A DNA stretch of 64,000 bases from assembly GCF_900102945.1 (NCBI RefSeq), contig NZ_FNGI01000003.1, forward strand, positions 186,001 through 250,000, given 5' to 3'. A program made the translations under genes and the position numbers. Source of the DNA: Modicisalibacter muralis. Its GTDB lineage: Bacteria > Pseudomonadota > Gammaproteobacteria > Pseudomonadales > Halomonadaceae. A model generated the notes under the pieces. That model saw only the letters and a list, made by a program, of their open reading frames with translations, was not told the origin of the DNA and searched no databases. Shown here in pieces: positions 1 to 15,700 of the stretch. Position 1 is the stretch's first letter; every line of letters begins with the position of its first letter.

Positions 1-1208
1 TGTACGGCACCATGTCGGGCAGCCCGACCTCGGACGTCGTCACCACCGGCTCGGTCACTATTCCCATCATGCAGCGCCTGGGCTACAGCAAGCCGCTGTC
101 CGGAAGCGTCGAGGTGGCGGCGTCCACCGGCGGCAGCCTGCTGCCCCCGGTGATGGGTTCGGCGGCCTTCATCATGGCCGAGTACACCGGCATCGCCTAT
201 CGCGACATCGCCATCGCCGGCTTGGTGCCCGCCCTGCTCTACTACCTCTGCGTCTACACCCAGGTTCATCTGCGCTCGCAGAAGCTCGGGCTGCGCGGCC
301 TGTCCAAGGAGGAGACCGCCCCGCTGCGTCAGACGCTCAAGAACGGCGGGCTGTTCATTCTGCCCCTCGTCGCGCTGACGGTGGCCCTGTTGCAAGGCTA
401 TTCGCCCACCTATGTGGCGGCCATTTCCACGGCGGTGGTGCTGCTGGTGTCGATGTTCCGCCGCTCGACCCGCATGGGACCCAAGGCGATCTGGGACGCG
501 CTGGCCATGACTACGCTGCGTATGGTCTCGGTGGTCGCCGCCTGCGCCGCGGCGGGCCTGGTCATCGGCGGCATCTCGATGACCGGCCTGGGCAGTAAGT
601 TCGCCGATCTGGTGTTCCTGCTGGCGGGCAATAGCGCCTTCATTGCGCTGATCATCTCGGCGGCGCTGGCCATCATCCTGGGCATGGGCATGCCAACGCC
701 GTCGGCGTTCATTCTCGCCGCGGTGCTGGTCAGTCCGACCCTGATGGCGTTGGACTTCAGCTTACTGCAGACCAACATGTTCATCCTCTACTTCGCCGTG
801 CTCTCGGCGATGACGCCGCCGGTGGCGGTTGCTGCCTTCGCTGCGTCGGCCATCGCCGACGCCAAGCCGCTGGAGATCGCGGTCGGTGCGGTGAAGCTCG
901 CAATTACCGCCTTCGTCGTGCCGTTCGCCTTCATCTATGGCGAGGGGCTGCTGCTGGAGGGAAGCTGGACCGGCATCGTCGTCTCGTGCACCACCGCCGT
1001 GGTGGGCGTACTGCTGCTCAGCATCGCCGTGGAGGGTTACTGGCGGCGGCGCCTGGCCGCGCTGCCGCGGCTCGGCTTCGGCCTCGCCGGCCTGCTGTTC
1101 ATCGCACCCAGCGGGTGGGCGATCGCCGTGGCCATGGTCTTCGTCGCGATCGCCATCATCGCCACGCCCCACCTACGGCCCAACGGCCACAACTTGCCGG
1201 CGGCGTAG
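1..1208 (+). CDS. TRAP transporter fused permease (4TM/12TM type), 3' part
   Basis: C-terminal part of a TRAP transporter permease in which small and large membrane subunits are fused, the form usually paired with a TAXI-type solute-binding protein. The frame is open from the first base; an ATG at 12 is internal, because the residues before it (Y-G-T) complete the conserved GTMSGSPTSDVVTTG signature. About 400 residues are visible, against some 600-870 for the whole family, so the N-terminal half lies outside the window. Further family motifs are STGGSLLPPVMG and GMGMPTPSAFI, with many hydrophobic membrane segments. It imports organic anions using an ion gradient; the substrate cannot be told. 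A clear terminator follows at 1239-1277. Its binding protein is not in the window. Confidence 0.88.
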   Translation, partial: YGTMSGSPTSDVVTTGSVTIPIMQRLGYSKPLSGSVEVAASTGGSLLPPVMGSAAFIMAEYTGIAYRDIAIAGLVPALLYYLCVYTQVHLRSQKLGLRGLSKEETAPLRQTLKNGGLFILPLVALTVALLQGYSPTYVAAISTAVVLLVSMFRRSTRMGPKAIWDALAMTTLRMVSVVAACAAAGLVIGGISMTGLGSKFADLVFLLAGNSAFIALIISAALAIILGMGMPTPSAFILAAVLVSPTLMALDFSLLQTNMFILYFAVLSAMTPPVAVAAFAASAIADAKPLEIAVGAVKLAITAFVVPFAFIYGEGLLLEGSWTGIVVSCTTAVVGVLLLSIAVEGYWRRRLAALPRLGFGLAGLLFIAPSGWAIAVAMVFVAIAIIATPHLRPNGHNLPAA

Positions 1209-1238
1209 CGCGCCGCCCCGGCAATAGCGTGCAACGAG

Positions 1239-1277
1239 GCAGTACCGGCACCCTCGGGCCGCCGGTACTGCTTTTTT
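1239..1277 (+). terminator. Intrinsic terminator after TRAP permease
   Basis: A perfect 11-bp stem (GCAGTACCGGC at 1239-1249 with its complement at 1261-1271) with an 11-base loop is followed directly by six T. This is a textbook rho-independent terminator and separates the TRAP permease from the next gene. Confidence 0.9.
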
Positions 1278-1317
1278 GGGCCGGCGCGAACGCCCCATAG
1301 ACGAGAATGATCGCCCA

Positions 1318-2217
1318 ATGGCAGAGATCGACATCACCGCCATCGCCCTGGCGCTGCTCTCGGCGCTGATGTTCGCGATCACCTTCCTCCTGGTGAGAGT
1401 CGGCGTCGGCGCCGCCTCCTCGTTCACCGCGCTGTGGATCACGCTATCGGTCAATGTGGTGCTGCTGTGGAGCTGGAGCCTATGGACAACCGGCTGGCAG
1501 TTCGGCGACTGGTGGCAGTGGCGTCATTTCGTGCTGGCCGGCATGTTCGCACCGCTGCTGGGTCGGCTGTTCCAGTTCCAGGGCATGGCGCGGCTGGGGG
1601 CCAACATCACCACGCCGCTGACCCTGACCCACCCGGTGGTGACGATCGTTCTGGCCCTGCTCTTCCTCGACGCGACGGCCACGCTGCCGGGACTGCTCGG
1701 CGCCGGCCTGGTGCTGCTGGGCAGCCTCGTCGTCGGCGCGCAGAGCGGCCGCGACGCCGCGGTCGGGCTGGGCCAGGCATCGCGCCTTCACCTGCTGTTC
1801 CCGCTGGCGGCCTCGCTCTCCTACGGCGTGTCGGTGGTGTTTCGCAAGCTCGGCATCGACGCCGGCACCGATGCGGTGACCGCCTCCGCCGTGACCACCA
1901 CCGCGTCGTGGCTGTTCGCCTCGCTCTACCTGCTCGCCAGTGGTGCCAATGGCGACATCCGCTGCAGCCGCCGGGAGTTTGGCTTCTTCGCGTTGGCGGG
2001 GCTCTTCTCGAGCCTCGGGCCGGTGTTTCTCTACCTCGCGCTCCGCCATGGCAACCTGATCGTCGTTGCGCCCTTGGCGGCCACCACCCCGCTGTTCGTG
2101 CTGTTGATCTCGTGTGCGTTCTTGCGCGGCAGCGAGATCATCAACCGCTGGGTGGTGCTCGGCACGCTGGCCACGGTGCTCGGCGTCAATATCGTGACTT
2201 TCTTCGGCCTGGCGTAG
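1318..2217 (+). CDS. EamA/DMT-family transporter
   Basis: Integral membrane protein of 299 residues with about ten hydrophobic segments arranged as two EamA repeats (roughly residues 5-140 and 155-295), the hallmark of the drug/metabolite transporter superfamily. Members mostly export amino acids, nucleobases or other small metabolites. The ATG at 1318 was chosen because the first membrane segment begins just after it; the longer reading from 1276 would start inside the preceding terminator and add a charged, non-family extension. The gene ends 28 bases before a nadC, so the two are probably co-transcribed and the transporter may handle a pyridine compound; that link is inference from position only. 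Confidence 0.85.
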   Translation: MAEIDITAIALALLSALMFAITFLLVRVGVGAASSFTALWITLSVNVVLLWSWSLWTTGWQFGDWWQWRHFVLAGMFAPLLGRLFQFQGMARLGANITTPLTLTHPVVTIVLALLFLDATATLPGLLGAGLVLLGSLVVGAQSGRDAAVGLGQASRLHLLFPLAASLSYGVSVVFRKLGIDAGTDAVTASAVTTTASWLFASLYLLASGANGDIRCSRREFGFFALAGLFSSLGPVFLYLALRHGNLIVVAPLAATTPLFVLLISCAFLRGSEIINRWVVLGTLATVLGVNIVTFFGLA

Positions 2218-2245
2218 CCGGCCACAACCCCGATTCGGAGTGGAC

Positions 2246-3094
2246 ATGTATACCCTCGACAAGGCACAACTCGAACGCGACAGGCAGGCCAACGTGACGG
2301 CGGCGCTGGTGGAGGATCTTGGCAGCGGCGACATCACCGCCCAGCTCGTCCCGTGGCAGAGCCGGGCACAGGCCCACATCACGGCGAAACAGAACGCCGT
2401 GGTGTGCGGCAGCGCCTGGGTCGAGGCCGTGTTCGAGCGTCTCGATCCAGGCGTCAGCCTCGACTGGCAGGTCAGCGATGGCGATCGCGTGGTCCCCGGC
2501 CAGGTGCTCTGCCAACTGACCGGGCCGGCCCGCGCCCTGCTCAGCGGCGAGCGCAGCGCGCTCAACTTCCTGCAGACGCTCTCGGCCACGGCGACGCGCA
2601 GCCGCCGCTACGCGGACATGGTCAAGCACACCGCGGTGAAGCTGCTCGACACGCGCAAGACCCTACCCGGGCTGCGCCTGGCGCAGAAGTACGCGGTGAC
2701 CTGCGGCGGTTGCCATAACCATCGCATAGGCCTGTACGACGCCTTCCTGATCAAGGAGAACCATATCGCGGCCTGCGGCAGCATTGTCCCGGCCGTCGAC
2801 GCGGCCAGGCGAATCGCGCCGGGCAAGCCCGTCGAGGTGGAGGTGGAGAACTTCGGCGAACTCCAGCAGGCCCTCAAGGCGCGGGCCGACATGATTCTGC
2901 TCGACAACTTCGGCATCGATGCGCTGTACACGGCGGTGCGCATCGCCGATGGCCGGGCCAGGCTCGAGGCCTCGGGCGGTGTCACTCACGCCGGCCTGCC
3001 GCGCATCGCCGAGACCGGGGTGGATTACATCTCCATCGGCACATTGACCAAGGATCTCGAGGCGGTCGATCTGTCGATGCGCCTATCGCTCTAG
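2246..3094 (+). CDS. nadC: Nicotinate-nucleotide pyrophosphorylase, copy 1
   Basis: Quinolinate phosphoribosyltransferase: quinolinate plus PRPP gives nicotinate mononucleotide, CO2 and PPi in de novo NAD synthesis. The 282-residue protein carries the expected active-site residues: R103 in SGERSALN, R137 and K138 in [11 protein letters not shown]144, K148, H159-R160 in HNHRIG, K170, E199/E201 and D220. The ATG at 2246 follows CGGAG at 2236-2240; a GTG at 2240 lies inside that ribosome site and was rejected. This is one of two nadC genes in the window. The other (49655-50509) sits beside ampD as in Pseudomonas and is the likelier ancestral copy. This one follows an EamA transporter and precedes a broken HAD gene. 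The family call is firm; whether it is needed or specialised is open. Confidence 0.93.
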   Translation: MYTLDKAQLERDRQANVTAALVEDLGSGDITAQLVPWQSRAQAHITAKQNAVVCGSAWVEAVFERLDPGVSLDWQVSDGDRVVPGQVLCQLTGPARALLSGERSALNFLQTLSATATRSRRYADMVKHTAVKLLDTRKTLPGLRLAQKYAVTCGGCHNHRIGLYDAFLIKENHIAACGSIVPAVDAARRIAPGKPVEVEVENFGELQQALKARADMILLDNFGIDALYTAVRIADGRARLEASGGVTHAGLPRIAETGVDYISIGTLTKDLEAVDLSMRLSL

Positions 3095-3104
3095 GACGAG
3101 CTAA

Positions 3105-3304
3105 AAACGCCACGGCCATGGCGCCGCTCGCACGGTGATGGTCGGCGACTCCTATAACGACTATCGCGCCGCGCGCTCCAACGGCACACGCTTCATCGGC
3201 GTACTGCCCGAGACGACGGCGCACTCGCCGTTCCCCGCAATACGCCCTGCGTGCCCGATCTGTTTGGGCTGGAAGCGGCGCTGGAGAAACTGCCACATCG
3301 GTAG
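3105..3304 (+). pseudogene. HAD-family phosphatase remnant, frameshifted
   Basis: A C-terminal piece of a HAD-type phosphatase (phosphoglycolate phosphatase-like). One frame reads MVGDSYNDYRAARSNGTRF, the HAD motif with the two metal-binding Asp residues, and continues to about 3240. The likely end of the protein (PDLFGLEAALEKLP, then a stop at 3302-3304) is in the next frame, so a frameshift lies near 3235-3250. The catalytic N-terminal DxDxT half and the cap are absent: a stop codon at 3102-3104 closes the frame upstream. The piece is too short to be an enzyme and is best read as debris of a deletion after nadC. Confidence 0.7.
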
Positions 3305-3309
3305 GTCGT

Positions 3310-3337
3310 TTGACACTTTATCGAGTTCGCCTATCTG
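3310..3337 (+). promoter_or_regulatory. Possible promoter for mutS
   Basis: A perfect -35 hexamer TTGACA at 3310-3315 is followed after 16 bases by a weak -10 (TATCTG, 3332-3337). A second -10-like hexamer, TAGAAT, lies at 3390-3395, nearer the gene, but has no good -35. Either could drive mutS. Confidence 0.35.
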
Positions 3338-3435
3338 GAGCGCGTACTCGCGACCCGAGCGGGCCTGTCCTGGCCACGGCGTACTGAGATAGAATGGCAG
3401 CCCAAAACGCACCCGGAACCGCGTAAGGCGTGACG

Positions 3436-6006
3436 ATGCAGGCAGCCCCAACTCAGACGCCGATGATGGCCCAGTACCTGAAGATCAAGCGCGAGCACCC
3501 GGACGTGCTGCTGTTCTATCGGATGGGCGATTTCTACGAATTGTTTTTCGATGATGCGCGCCGCGCCGCGCAACTGCTCGATATCACGCTCACCCAGCGT
3601 GGCCAGTCGGCGGGCAAGCCGATCCCCATGGCCGGCGTGCCCTATCACAGCGCCGAGGGCTATCTGGCGCGGTTGGTCAAGTCCGGCGAGTCGGTGGCGA
3701 TCTGCGAGCAGATCGGCGATCCGGCCACCAGCAAGGGCCCGGTGGAGCGCAGGGTGGTGCGCATCGTCACCCCCGGCACGCTGCACGACGAGGCACTGCT
3801 CGACGCGCGCCGCGACAACCTGCTGTTGGCCCTGCATTGCCAGGGCGAGCGCTGGGGCATCGCCTGGCTGGAGCTCTCCAGCGGGCGTTTCAGTGTGCTC
3901 GAGGTCGACGGCGAGGCGGACATGCTGGCCGAGGTGCATCGCCTGACCCCCGCCGAGCTGCTGGTCGCCGATGGCCTCGATCTGGCGGCCACGCTGAGCG
4001 AGCGTGCCGGCCTCAAACGCCAGGGCGAATGGCTGTTCGATCTGGAATCGGCGACTCGCCTGCTGTGCGATCAGTTCGGCGTCGCCGATCTGCGCGGCTT
4101 CGGCTGCGCGCATCTGAGCTGCGCCATCACCGCCGCCGGGGTGCTGGTCGATTACGCCCGCGATACCCAGCGCTCGGGCCTGCCGCACGTCACCGCGCTC
4201 GGCGTCGAGAACCGCGACGACAGTGTGGTCATCGACGCCGCCAGCCGGCGCAATCTCGAGATCGACATCAACCTCGGCGGCAGCGCCGACAACACCCTGG
4301 CCAGCGTACTCGACACCACCGCCACGGCGATGGGCTCGCGGCTGCTCAAGCGCTGGCTCAACCGGCCGCTGCGCGATCGCGGGCAGGTCGGCGCGCGTCA
4401 GGGCGCGGTGCAATTGCTGCTCGCCGACGACGCCTATGTCGCGCTACGCGAGGCGCTCAAGCGGATCGGCGACGTCGAGCGCATTCTCGCACGCGTCGCC
4501 CTGCGTAGCGCCCGCCCGCGCGATCTGGCGCGCCTGCGCGACGGCCTCAATGCGCTGCCCGAGCTGCAGCGGGAGCTCGCCACGCTCGACGAAGGCACCG
4601 CGCTGGACGAGCTGCGCCGGCACATTCGTCCCTATCCCGAGCTTGCCGAGACGCTGACGCGCGCGCTCGTCGACAATCCACCGGTGGTGATTCGCGACGG
4701 CGGCGTGATCGCCGGCGGATTCGATGACGAGCTCGACGAATTCCGTGGCCTGGCCGAACATGCCGGCGACTATCTGGTCAAGCTCGAGACCCGCGAGCGC
4801 GAGCGCACCGGCCTCGCCGGGCTCAAGGTCGGCTACAACCGGGTGCATGGCTATTTCATCGAGATCCCCCGCGCCCAGGCCCGCGAGGCGCCGGCCGACT
4901 ACATTCGCCGCCAGACGTTGAAGAACGCCGAGCGCTTCATCATCCCCGAACTCAAGGAGTTCGAGGACAAGGCGCTGTCGGCCAAGTCGCGCGCGCTGGC
5001 CCGCGAAAAACTGCTCTACGAGAGCCTGCTCGATACCCTGGGCGCCGAACTCGACGCCCTGCAGGCCAGCGGTCGCGCGCTGGCCGCGCTCGACGTGCTG
5101 GCGGCCTTCGCCGAGCGTGCCCTGGCGCTGGATTTCGTGCGCCCGCAACTGCTCGATGCGCCGGGCATTCATATCGTCGGCGGGCGCCACCCGGTGGTCG
5201 AGCACGTCAGCGATCATCCCTTCGTGCCCAACGACCTGCGGCTCGACCCGAGTCGCCACATGCTGGTGATCACCGGCCCTAACATGGGCGGCAAGTCGAC
5301 CTACATGCGCCAGGCGGCGCTGATCGCGCTGCTCGCGCATAGCGGCAGTTTCGTACCCGCCGACCGCGCCGAGATCGGTCCGCTGGATCGTATCTTCACG
5401 CGCATCGGCTCCAGCGATGACCTGGCCGGCGGGCGCTCGACCTTCATGGTCGAGATGACCGAAACCGCCAGCATCCTGCACAACGCCACGGCCGAAAGCC
5501 TGGTGCTGATGGATGAAATCGGCCGCGGCACCAGCACCTTCGATGGCCTGTCGCTGGCCTGGGCCAGCGCCGAGCACCTGGCCCGGGTCAAGGCGTTCAC
5601 GCTGTTCGCCACCCACTACTTCGAGATGACTGCGCTGGCCGAGCAGGCCGAGGGCGTGGCCAACGTGCATCTGACCGCCGCCGAGCACCGCGATGGCATC
5701 GTCTTCATGCACCGCGTCGAGGATGGCCCGGCCAGCCAGAGCTATGGCCTGCAGGTCGCGCAACTCGCCGGCGTGCCCCAGGCGGTGATCGTCCGCGCCC
5801 GTGAGAAACTGGCCGGCCTCGAGCAGCAGGAGGTCGATCAGGGCCAGCGTCGCCCTAGCACAGTGGGCGCTTCGCCTCCCCAGCAGGCCGACCTGTTCGC
5901 CAGCACGCCGCATCCATTGATCGAGGAGCTCAGCGGGCTGGCGCTGGATGAACTGACACCGCGCCAGGCGCTGGACCTGCTTTACCGATGGCGGGAAAAT
6001 ATCTGA
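3436..6006 (+). CDS. mutS: DNA mismatch repair protein MutS
   Basis: Mismatch recognition ATPase of methyl-directed repair. At 856 residues it has the usual length. The mismatch-binding F-x-E motif is F33-Y34-E35 in GDFYELF. Connector, core and clamp regions follow, then the ABC-type ATPase with Walker [10 protein letters not shown] (K620), Walker [13 protein letters not shown], and a C-terminal dimerisation/beta-clamp tail. ATG at 3436 was chosen because AAGG at 3425-3428 is well spaced for it; an in-frame GTG six bases earlier is less likely. It is followed by fdxA, a pairing also seen in Pseudomonas (fdxA-mutS neighbourhood). Confidence 0.97.
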   Translation: MQAAPTQTPMMAQYLKIKREHPDVLLFYRMGDFYELFFDDARRAAQLLDITLTQRGQSAGKPIPMAGVPYHSAEGYLARLVKSGESVAICEQIGDPATSKGPVERRVVRIVTPGTLHDEALLDARRDNLLLALHCQGERWGIAWLELSSGRFSVLEVDGEADMLAEVHRLTPAELLVADGLDLAATLSERAGLKRQGEWLFDLESATRLLCDQFGVADLRGFGCAHLSCAITAAGVLVDYARDTQRSGLPHVTALGVENRDDSVVIDAASRRNLEIDINLGGSADNTLASVLDTTATAMGSRLLKRWLNRPLRDRGQVGARQGAVQLLLADDAYVALREALKRIGDVERILARVALRSARPRDLARLRDGLNALPELQRELATLDEGTALDELRRHIRPYPELAETLTRALVDNPPVVIRDGGVIAGGFDDELDEFRGLAEHAGDYLVKLETRERERTGLAGLKVGYNRVHGYFIEIPRAQAREAPADYIRRQTLKNAERFIIPELKEFEDKALSAKSRALAREKLLYESLLDTLGAELDALQASGRALAALDVLAAFAERALALDFVRPQLLDAPGIHIVGGRHPVVEHVSDHPFVPNDLRLDPSRHMLVITGPNMGGKSTYMRQAALIALLAHSGSFVPADRAEIGPLDRIFTRIGSSDDLAGGRSTFMVEMTETASILHNATAESLVLMDEIGRGTSTFDGLSLAWASAEHLARVKAFTLFATHYFEMTALAEQAEGVANVHLTAAEHRDGIVFMHRVEDGPASQSYGLQVAQLAGVPQAVIVRAREKLAGLEQQEVDQGQRRPSTVGASPPQQADLFASTPHPLIEELSGLALDELTPRQALDLLYRWRENI

Positions 6007-6112
6007 GGCCATGCGTCGCGATGGAATGACACCATAGCCAATCGATCGATAGCGTGGCTTGCCGCCGTGCGGGCGGCACGACTAAAATCGAGCCCCAATT
6101 AGAATAGGGTCT

Positions 6113-6118
6113 TATAAT
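6113..6118 (+). promoter_or_regulatory. Possible -10 box before fdxA
   Basis: TATAAT lies 71 bases upstream of the fdxA start in an otherwise AT-richer stretch between mutS and fdxA. No convincing -35 was found at 16-18 bases, so this is only a candidate. Confidence 0.3.
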
Positions 6119-6189
6119 GGCCCAGCCGCTTATAACCTAGCTGACGATGATGCACCGGCATCGGGCATATCGAGATTGAGGGAGACACC

Positions 6190-6513
6190 ATGACATTCGT
6201 CGTCACCGAAAACTGCATTCGCTGCAAGTATATGGATTGCATCGAGGTCTGCCCGGTCGACTGTTTCTACGAGGGGCCCAACTTTCTGGTGATCCACCCC
6301 GACGAATGCATCGATTGCGCGCTATGCGAGCCGGAGTGTCCGGCCGAGGCGATCTTCTCCGAGGATGAACTGCCCGATGGTCAACAGGAGTTCATCGAGC
6401 TGAACGCCGAACTCGCCGAGGTCTGGCCGAACATCACCGAGAAGAAGGATCCGCCGGCGGACGCCGAGGAATGGGATGGCAAGCCCAACAAGCTGGAACT
6501 ACTGGAGCGCTGA
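6190..6513 (+). CDS. fdxA: 7Fe ferredoxin (3Fe-4S/4Fe-4S)
   Basis: Small cytoplasmic electron carrier of 107 residues. Cysteines at 9, 12, 17, 21, 25, 40, 43, 46 and 50 fall in the same spacing as the Azotobacter FdI/FdxA family, predicting one [3Fe-4S] and one [4Fe-4S] cluster. The acidic C-terminal half is typical of the long FdxA form. GAGGGA sits 6-8 bases before the ATG. It lies between mutS and the convergent eno operon, with a strong hairpin at its 3' end. The physiological partner cannot be told from the sequence. Confidence 0.95.
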   Translation: MTFVVTENCIRCKYMDCIEVCPVDCFYEGPNFLVIHPDECIDCALCEPECPAEAIFSEDELPDGQQEFIELNAELAEVWPNITEKKDPPADAEEWDGKPNKLELLER

Positions 6514-6528
6514 TCGGCATTCGCCAAA

Positions 6529-6560
6529 CGGCCCGGCCCCGAATCATCGGGGCCGGGCCG
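6529..6560. terminator. Hairpin between convergent fdxA and eno
   Basis: A perfect 14-bp GC-rich stem (6529-6542 with 6547-6560) closes a four-base loop between two converging genes. T-runs are poor on both sides, so it may act as a bidirectional transcription block or an mRNA 3'-end stabiliser. Confidence 0.75.
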
Positions 6561-6589
6561 CAAACCGCTCGAAAGCTCTACCTTGACGC

Positions 6590-10569
<3,980 letters not shown>

Positions 10570-10596
10570 TTAGCCGGCCTCCCCGATCAGCCGAGC

Positions 10597-11151
10597 CTAC
10601 GACCACCAGCGCGACATGGCCCCGCCCAACGGATCACGCTCGGGTTGCGACAACTGGGCGATCCGCGCAACCGCCGCGTCGTGCTCGGCGGGGTCGGCGC
10701 GAATCAGGTCGAGCGTTGGCTGATCGATCGGATAGGCGGCCAGCAGCAAGAAATCGTCGCTCGCCGCCAGGCAACAGTGGCCTGTGCCGGCGGGCAATAT
10801 CAGCGCGTCGCCGGCGCGAATCTCGACATCGCGGCCCGCCTCGCCGCCCAGGCGCAGCTTGCCCCATCCCGAAAGCGCACCGAACGCCTCATGGGCGGTG
10901 GAATGATAATGATGGTAGTCATACACGCCACCTCGCCAGCTGGGTGGCCAGTCGTAAGCGCTGAAGAGCCGCTCGAAACACTGCGCCACGCTCTCCCGGT
11001 CCAGCCCCGCCTCAAGCCCACCGGAGCGAAACAGCAGTGTGGCCAAGCGTGTATTGGGGATGCGCCCGTCATCGTCGAAGGTCAACTGCTCGGGAACCAC
11101 CGAGCCACCCTCGCTCGACCCAAGGCCAAGTGTCGCCAGCGTGTCGTCCAT
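10597..11151 (-). CDS. Cupin-domain protein, YjlB-like
   Basis: A 184-residue single-cupin protein. The barrel runs through VYDYHHYHSTAHEAFGALSG, whose clustered His and Glu residues are likely metal ligands, and through LPAGTGHCCLAASDDFLLLAAYP. The pattern matches the YjlB family, whose reaction is not established as far as I know. ATG at 11151 was chosen because AGGAGA lies just upstream; the longer frame to 11226 has no ribosome site and runs towards the gltD terminator. It stands between pyrG and gltD on the same strand without obvious functional tie to either. Confidence 0.8.
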   Translation of the reverse strand: MDDTLATLGLGSSEGGSVVPEQLTFDDDGRIPNTRLATLLFRSGGLEAGLDRESVAQCFERLFSAYDWPPSWRGGVYDYHHYHSTAHEAFGALSGWGKLRLGGEAGRDVEIRAGDALILPAGTGHCCLAASDDFLLLAAYPIDQPTLDLIRADPAEHDAAVARIAQLSQPERDPLGGAMSRWWS

Positions 11152-11212
11152 GTCTTTCTCCTGGCTAATGGCTGTCACTCCCAGCGTAGATGAAGGTAGC
11201 GCTGAAAACGCA

Positions 11213-11238
11213 ATCGCCCCGGCCATGGCCGGGGCGAT
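11213..11238 (-). terminator. Palindromic hairpin behind gltD
   Basis: A perfect 26-base palindrome (effective stem of 11 bp with a CATG loop) begins 24 bases after the gltD stop. On the minus strand TTTT follows four bases after the stem. It probably ends the gltBD transcript. Confidence 0.7.
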
Positions 11239-11261
11239 GCTCGAGGGCGATCGATACGCGA

Positions 11262-12692
<1,431 letters not shown>

Positions 12693-12723
12693 CTAATTAT
12701 TCGGGGCGCCACCGGGGCTCGGC

Positions 12724-15700
12724 TCATTCGGGTCGCCGCCGGGACTCGGCGAGCAGGCCGTTGAGACTTGCCGCCTTGGGCTTGACCAGCCAGAAATGAC
12801 GCACGAAGTCGGAGAAGTCCTCGAGGATCTCTTCGCCGCGCGCGGAGCCGGTCTCGGCGACGTACTCCTCGATCACTTCGCGCAGGTGGCGCCGATAGGC
12901 TTCCATGGCCTCGGTATTGATGCGGTGGATCTCCACCAGTTCATGGTTGTACTTGTCGACGAAGGTACGATCCTCATCGAGCACGTAGGCGAAGCCACCG
13001 GTCATGCCCGCGCCGAAATTGACGCCGGTCTCGCCGAGCACGGCGACCATGCCGCCGGTCATGTACTCGCAACAGTGATCGCCCGCGCCCTCGATCACCG
13101 CATGCACGCCGGAGTTGCGCACAGCGAAGCGCTCGCCGGCGGTGCCGGCGGCAAACAGCTTGCCACCGGTGGCGCCATACAGGCAGGTATTGCCGATGAT
13201 CGCGGTCTCATGGCTCTTGAAGGTGCTCGTGCGCGGCGGAACGATGACCACCTTGCCGCCGTTCATGCCCTTGCCGACATAGTCGTTGGCATCGCCCTCT
13301 AGATACAGATTGAGGCCGCGCGCATTCCACACGCCGAGGCTCTGGCCGGCGACGCCGGTGAAGCGCACGTTGATCGGTGCATCCTCGAGCCCGGCCTCGC
13401 CATAGCGCTTGGCGATCTCGCCGGAGGCGCGCGCGCCCAGCGAGCGATCGCCATTGGTGATAGTGAATTCGAACTCACCGCCGGACCTGGTCTCGATCGC
13501 CGCCATCAGCGTTTCCACTATCTCTCGGTTCTTGGCGCCCGGATCGTGCGGCTCGTTGCGACTGATCGTGCAGAACTGCGGCGCATCCGCCGGCACGAAG
13601 TCGTTTTCCAGCAGCGGCGTCAGGTCGAGCTTGCGCTGCGAGGCAGTCTCGCCTTCGAGTGCCTCGAGCAGATCGGTACGCCCGATCAGATCGGTGAGTT
13701 TACGCACGCCGAGCAGCGCCATCAGTTCGCGCACTTCCTCGGCGATGAAGCGGAAGTAGTGCTTGACCATGTCGACGGTGCCGCGGAAGTGCTCGTCGCG
13801 CAGGTACTGGTGCTGGGTAGCGACGCCGGTGGCACAGTTGTTGAGGTGGCAGATACGCAGGTACTTGCAGCCCAACGCGACCATCGGCGCGGTGCCGAAG
13901 CCGAAGCTCTCGGCGCCGAGAATCGCCGCCTTGACCACGTCGAGGCCGGTCTTCAGGCCGCCGTCGGTCTGCAAGCGAATCTTGTCGCGCAGGCCGTTGA
14001 TGCGCAGCGCCTGATGCACCTCGGGCAGGCCCAACTCCCACGGACTGCCGGCGTGCTTGATCGAGGTCAGCGGGCTCGCCGCGGTGCCGCCGTCGTAGCC
14101 GGAGACGGTGATCAGATCGGCATAGGCCTTGGCCACGCCGGTGGCGATGGTGCCGATGCCCGGCTCGGAGACCAGCTTGACCGAGACCTGGGCGGTCGGG
14201 TTGACCTGCTTGAGATCGAAGATCAACTGCGCCAGATCCTCGATGGAATAGATGTCGTGGTGCGGCGGTGGCGAAATCAGCGTCACGCCGGGCACCGCGT
14301 AGCGCAGCCGGGCGATCAGCTCGTTGACCTTGCCGCCGGGCAACTGGCCGCCCTCACCGGGCTTGGCGCCCTGGGCGACCTTGATCTGCAGCACCTCAGC
14401 GTTGACTAGGTAGGCCGGCGTCACGCCGAAACGCCCGGAGGCGATCTGCTTGATCTTCGAGCTCCTGATGGTGCCGTAGCGCGCCGGATCCTCGCCGCCC
14501 TCGCCGGAGTTGGAGCGCCCGCCGGCCTCGTTCATGGCCTGGGCCAGCGCCTCGTGGGCCTCCGGCGACAGCGCGCCGAGCGACATGCCGGCGCTGTCGA
14601 AACGCGGCAGCAGCTCCTCGACCGACTCGACCTCGTCGAGCGGCAGCGGCTCGGCGGCCGGCTTGAGCTTGAGCATGTCGCGAATGGTCGCCACCGGCCG
14701 CTCGTTTACCAGCCGGGCGAATTTCTTCCACTTGGCGTAATCGCCCTGCTGCACCGCTTCTTGCAGGGTCATCACCACGTCGGGGTTGTAGGCGTGGTAT
14801 TCATGAGCATGGACGTACTTGATCAAGCCACCCTGACGCAGGGTCTTGCGCGGTATCCAGGCATCGCGCGCCAACAGCTCTTGCTGCAACTGCAACTCGG
14901 CGAAACCCGTGCCTTCGATGCGCGACATCATGCCCGTGAAGCACAAGTCCATGACCTCGGACGACAGCCCCACCGCCTCGAACAACTGCGAGCCGCGATA
15001 CGACGCCAGCGTCGAGATACCCATCTTCGAGAGAATCTTGTAGAGCCCTTTTTGCAGGCCCTTGCGATAGTTCTCGCGGGCATCCGCCGGGTTGCCGACC
15101 AGTTCGCCGCTGCGATGCATGTCGGCCATCACCTGATAGGCCAGGTAGGGATAAACCGCCGTGGCGCCCACACCGAACAGCACCGCCATCTGGTGGGCGT
15201 CGCGGGCATAGCCGGTCTCGACCACCAGATTGACGCGCGGGCGCAGCGCCAAGCGCCCCAGATGATGATGAATCGCGCCGGTGGCGAGCACCGCATGGAT
15301 CGGCAACTGGCCATTTGCGAGGCAGTCGTCGGACAGCACCAGCAGCACCGCGCCCTTCTCCAGCACTGCCTGCTCGACCTCCTGGCACAGCGCCAATAGC
15401 GCCTGCTTGAGGGTGCTCTGCTCGGGATCGTAAGCCAGCTTGAACGTCTGGACGCGAAACGCCTCATCCTCCTGGGCGACCAGCGCGGTGAACTTGCGCG
15501 GCGACAGCACCGGCGTGGTCAGGATCAGGCGATGGGCGTGATCGGGAGTCGCCTCGAAGACATTGAGCTCGGCGCCACAGCAGGTTTCCAGCGACATCAC
15601 GATCGCTTCACGCAGTGGATCGATGGCCGGGTTGGTGACCTGGGCGAATTTCTGGCGGAAGTAGTCGGTGAGCAAGCGACCGTGGCGCGACAGCACCGCC

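Noticed and set aside
2246-3094. Copy 1 of nadC as a ModD-type paralogue from a molybdate cluster.
   Set aside because: The active-site block is almost identical to the ampD-linked NadC and no molybdate genes are near.
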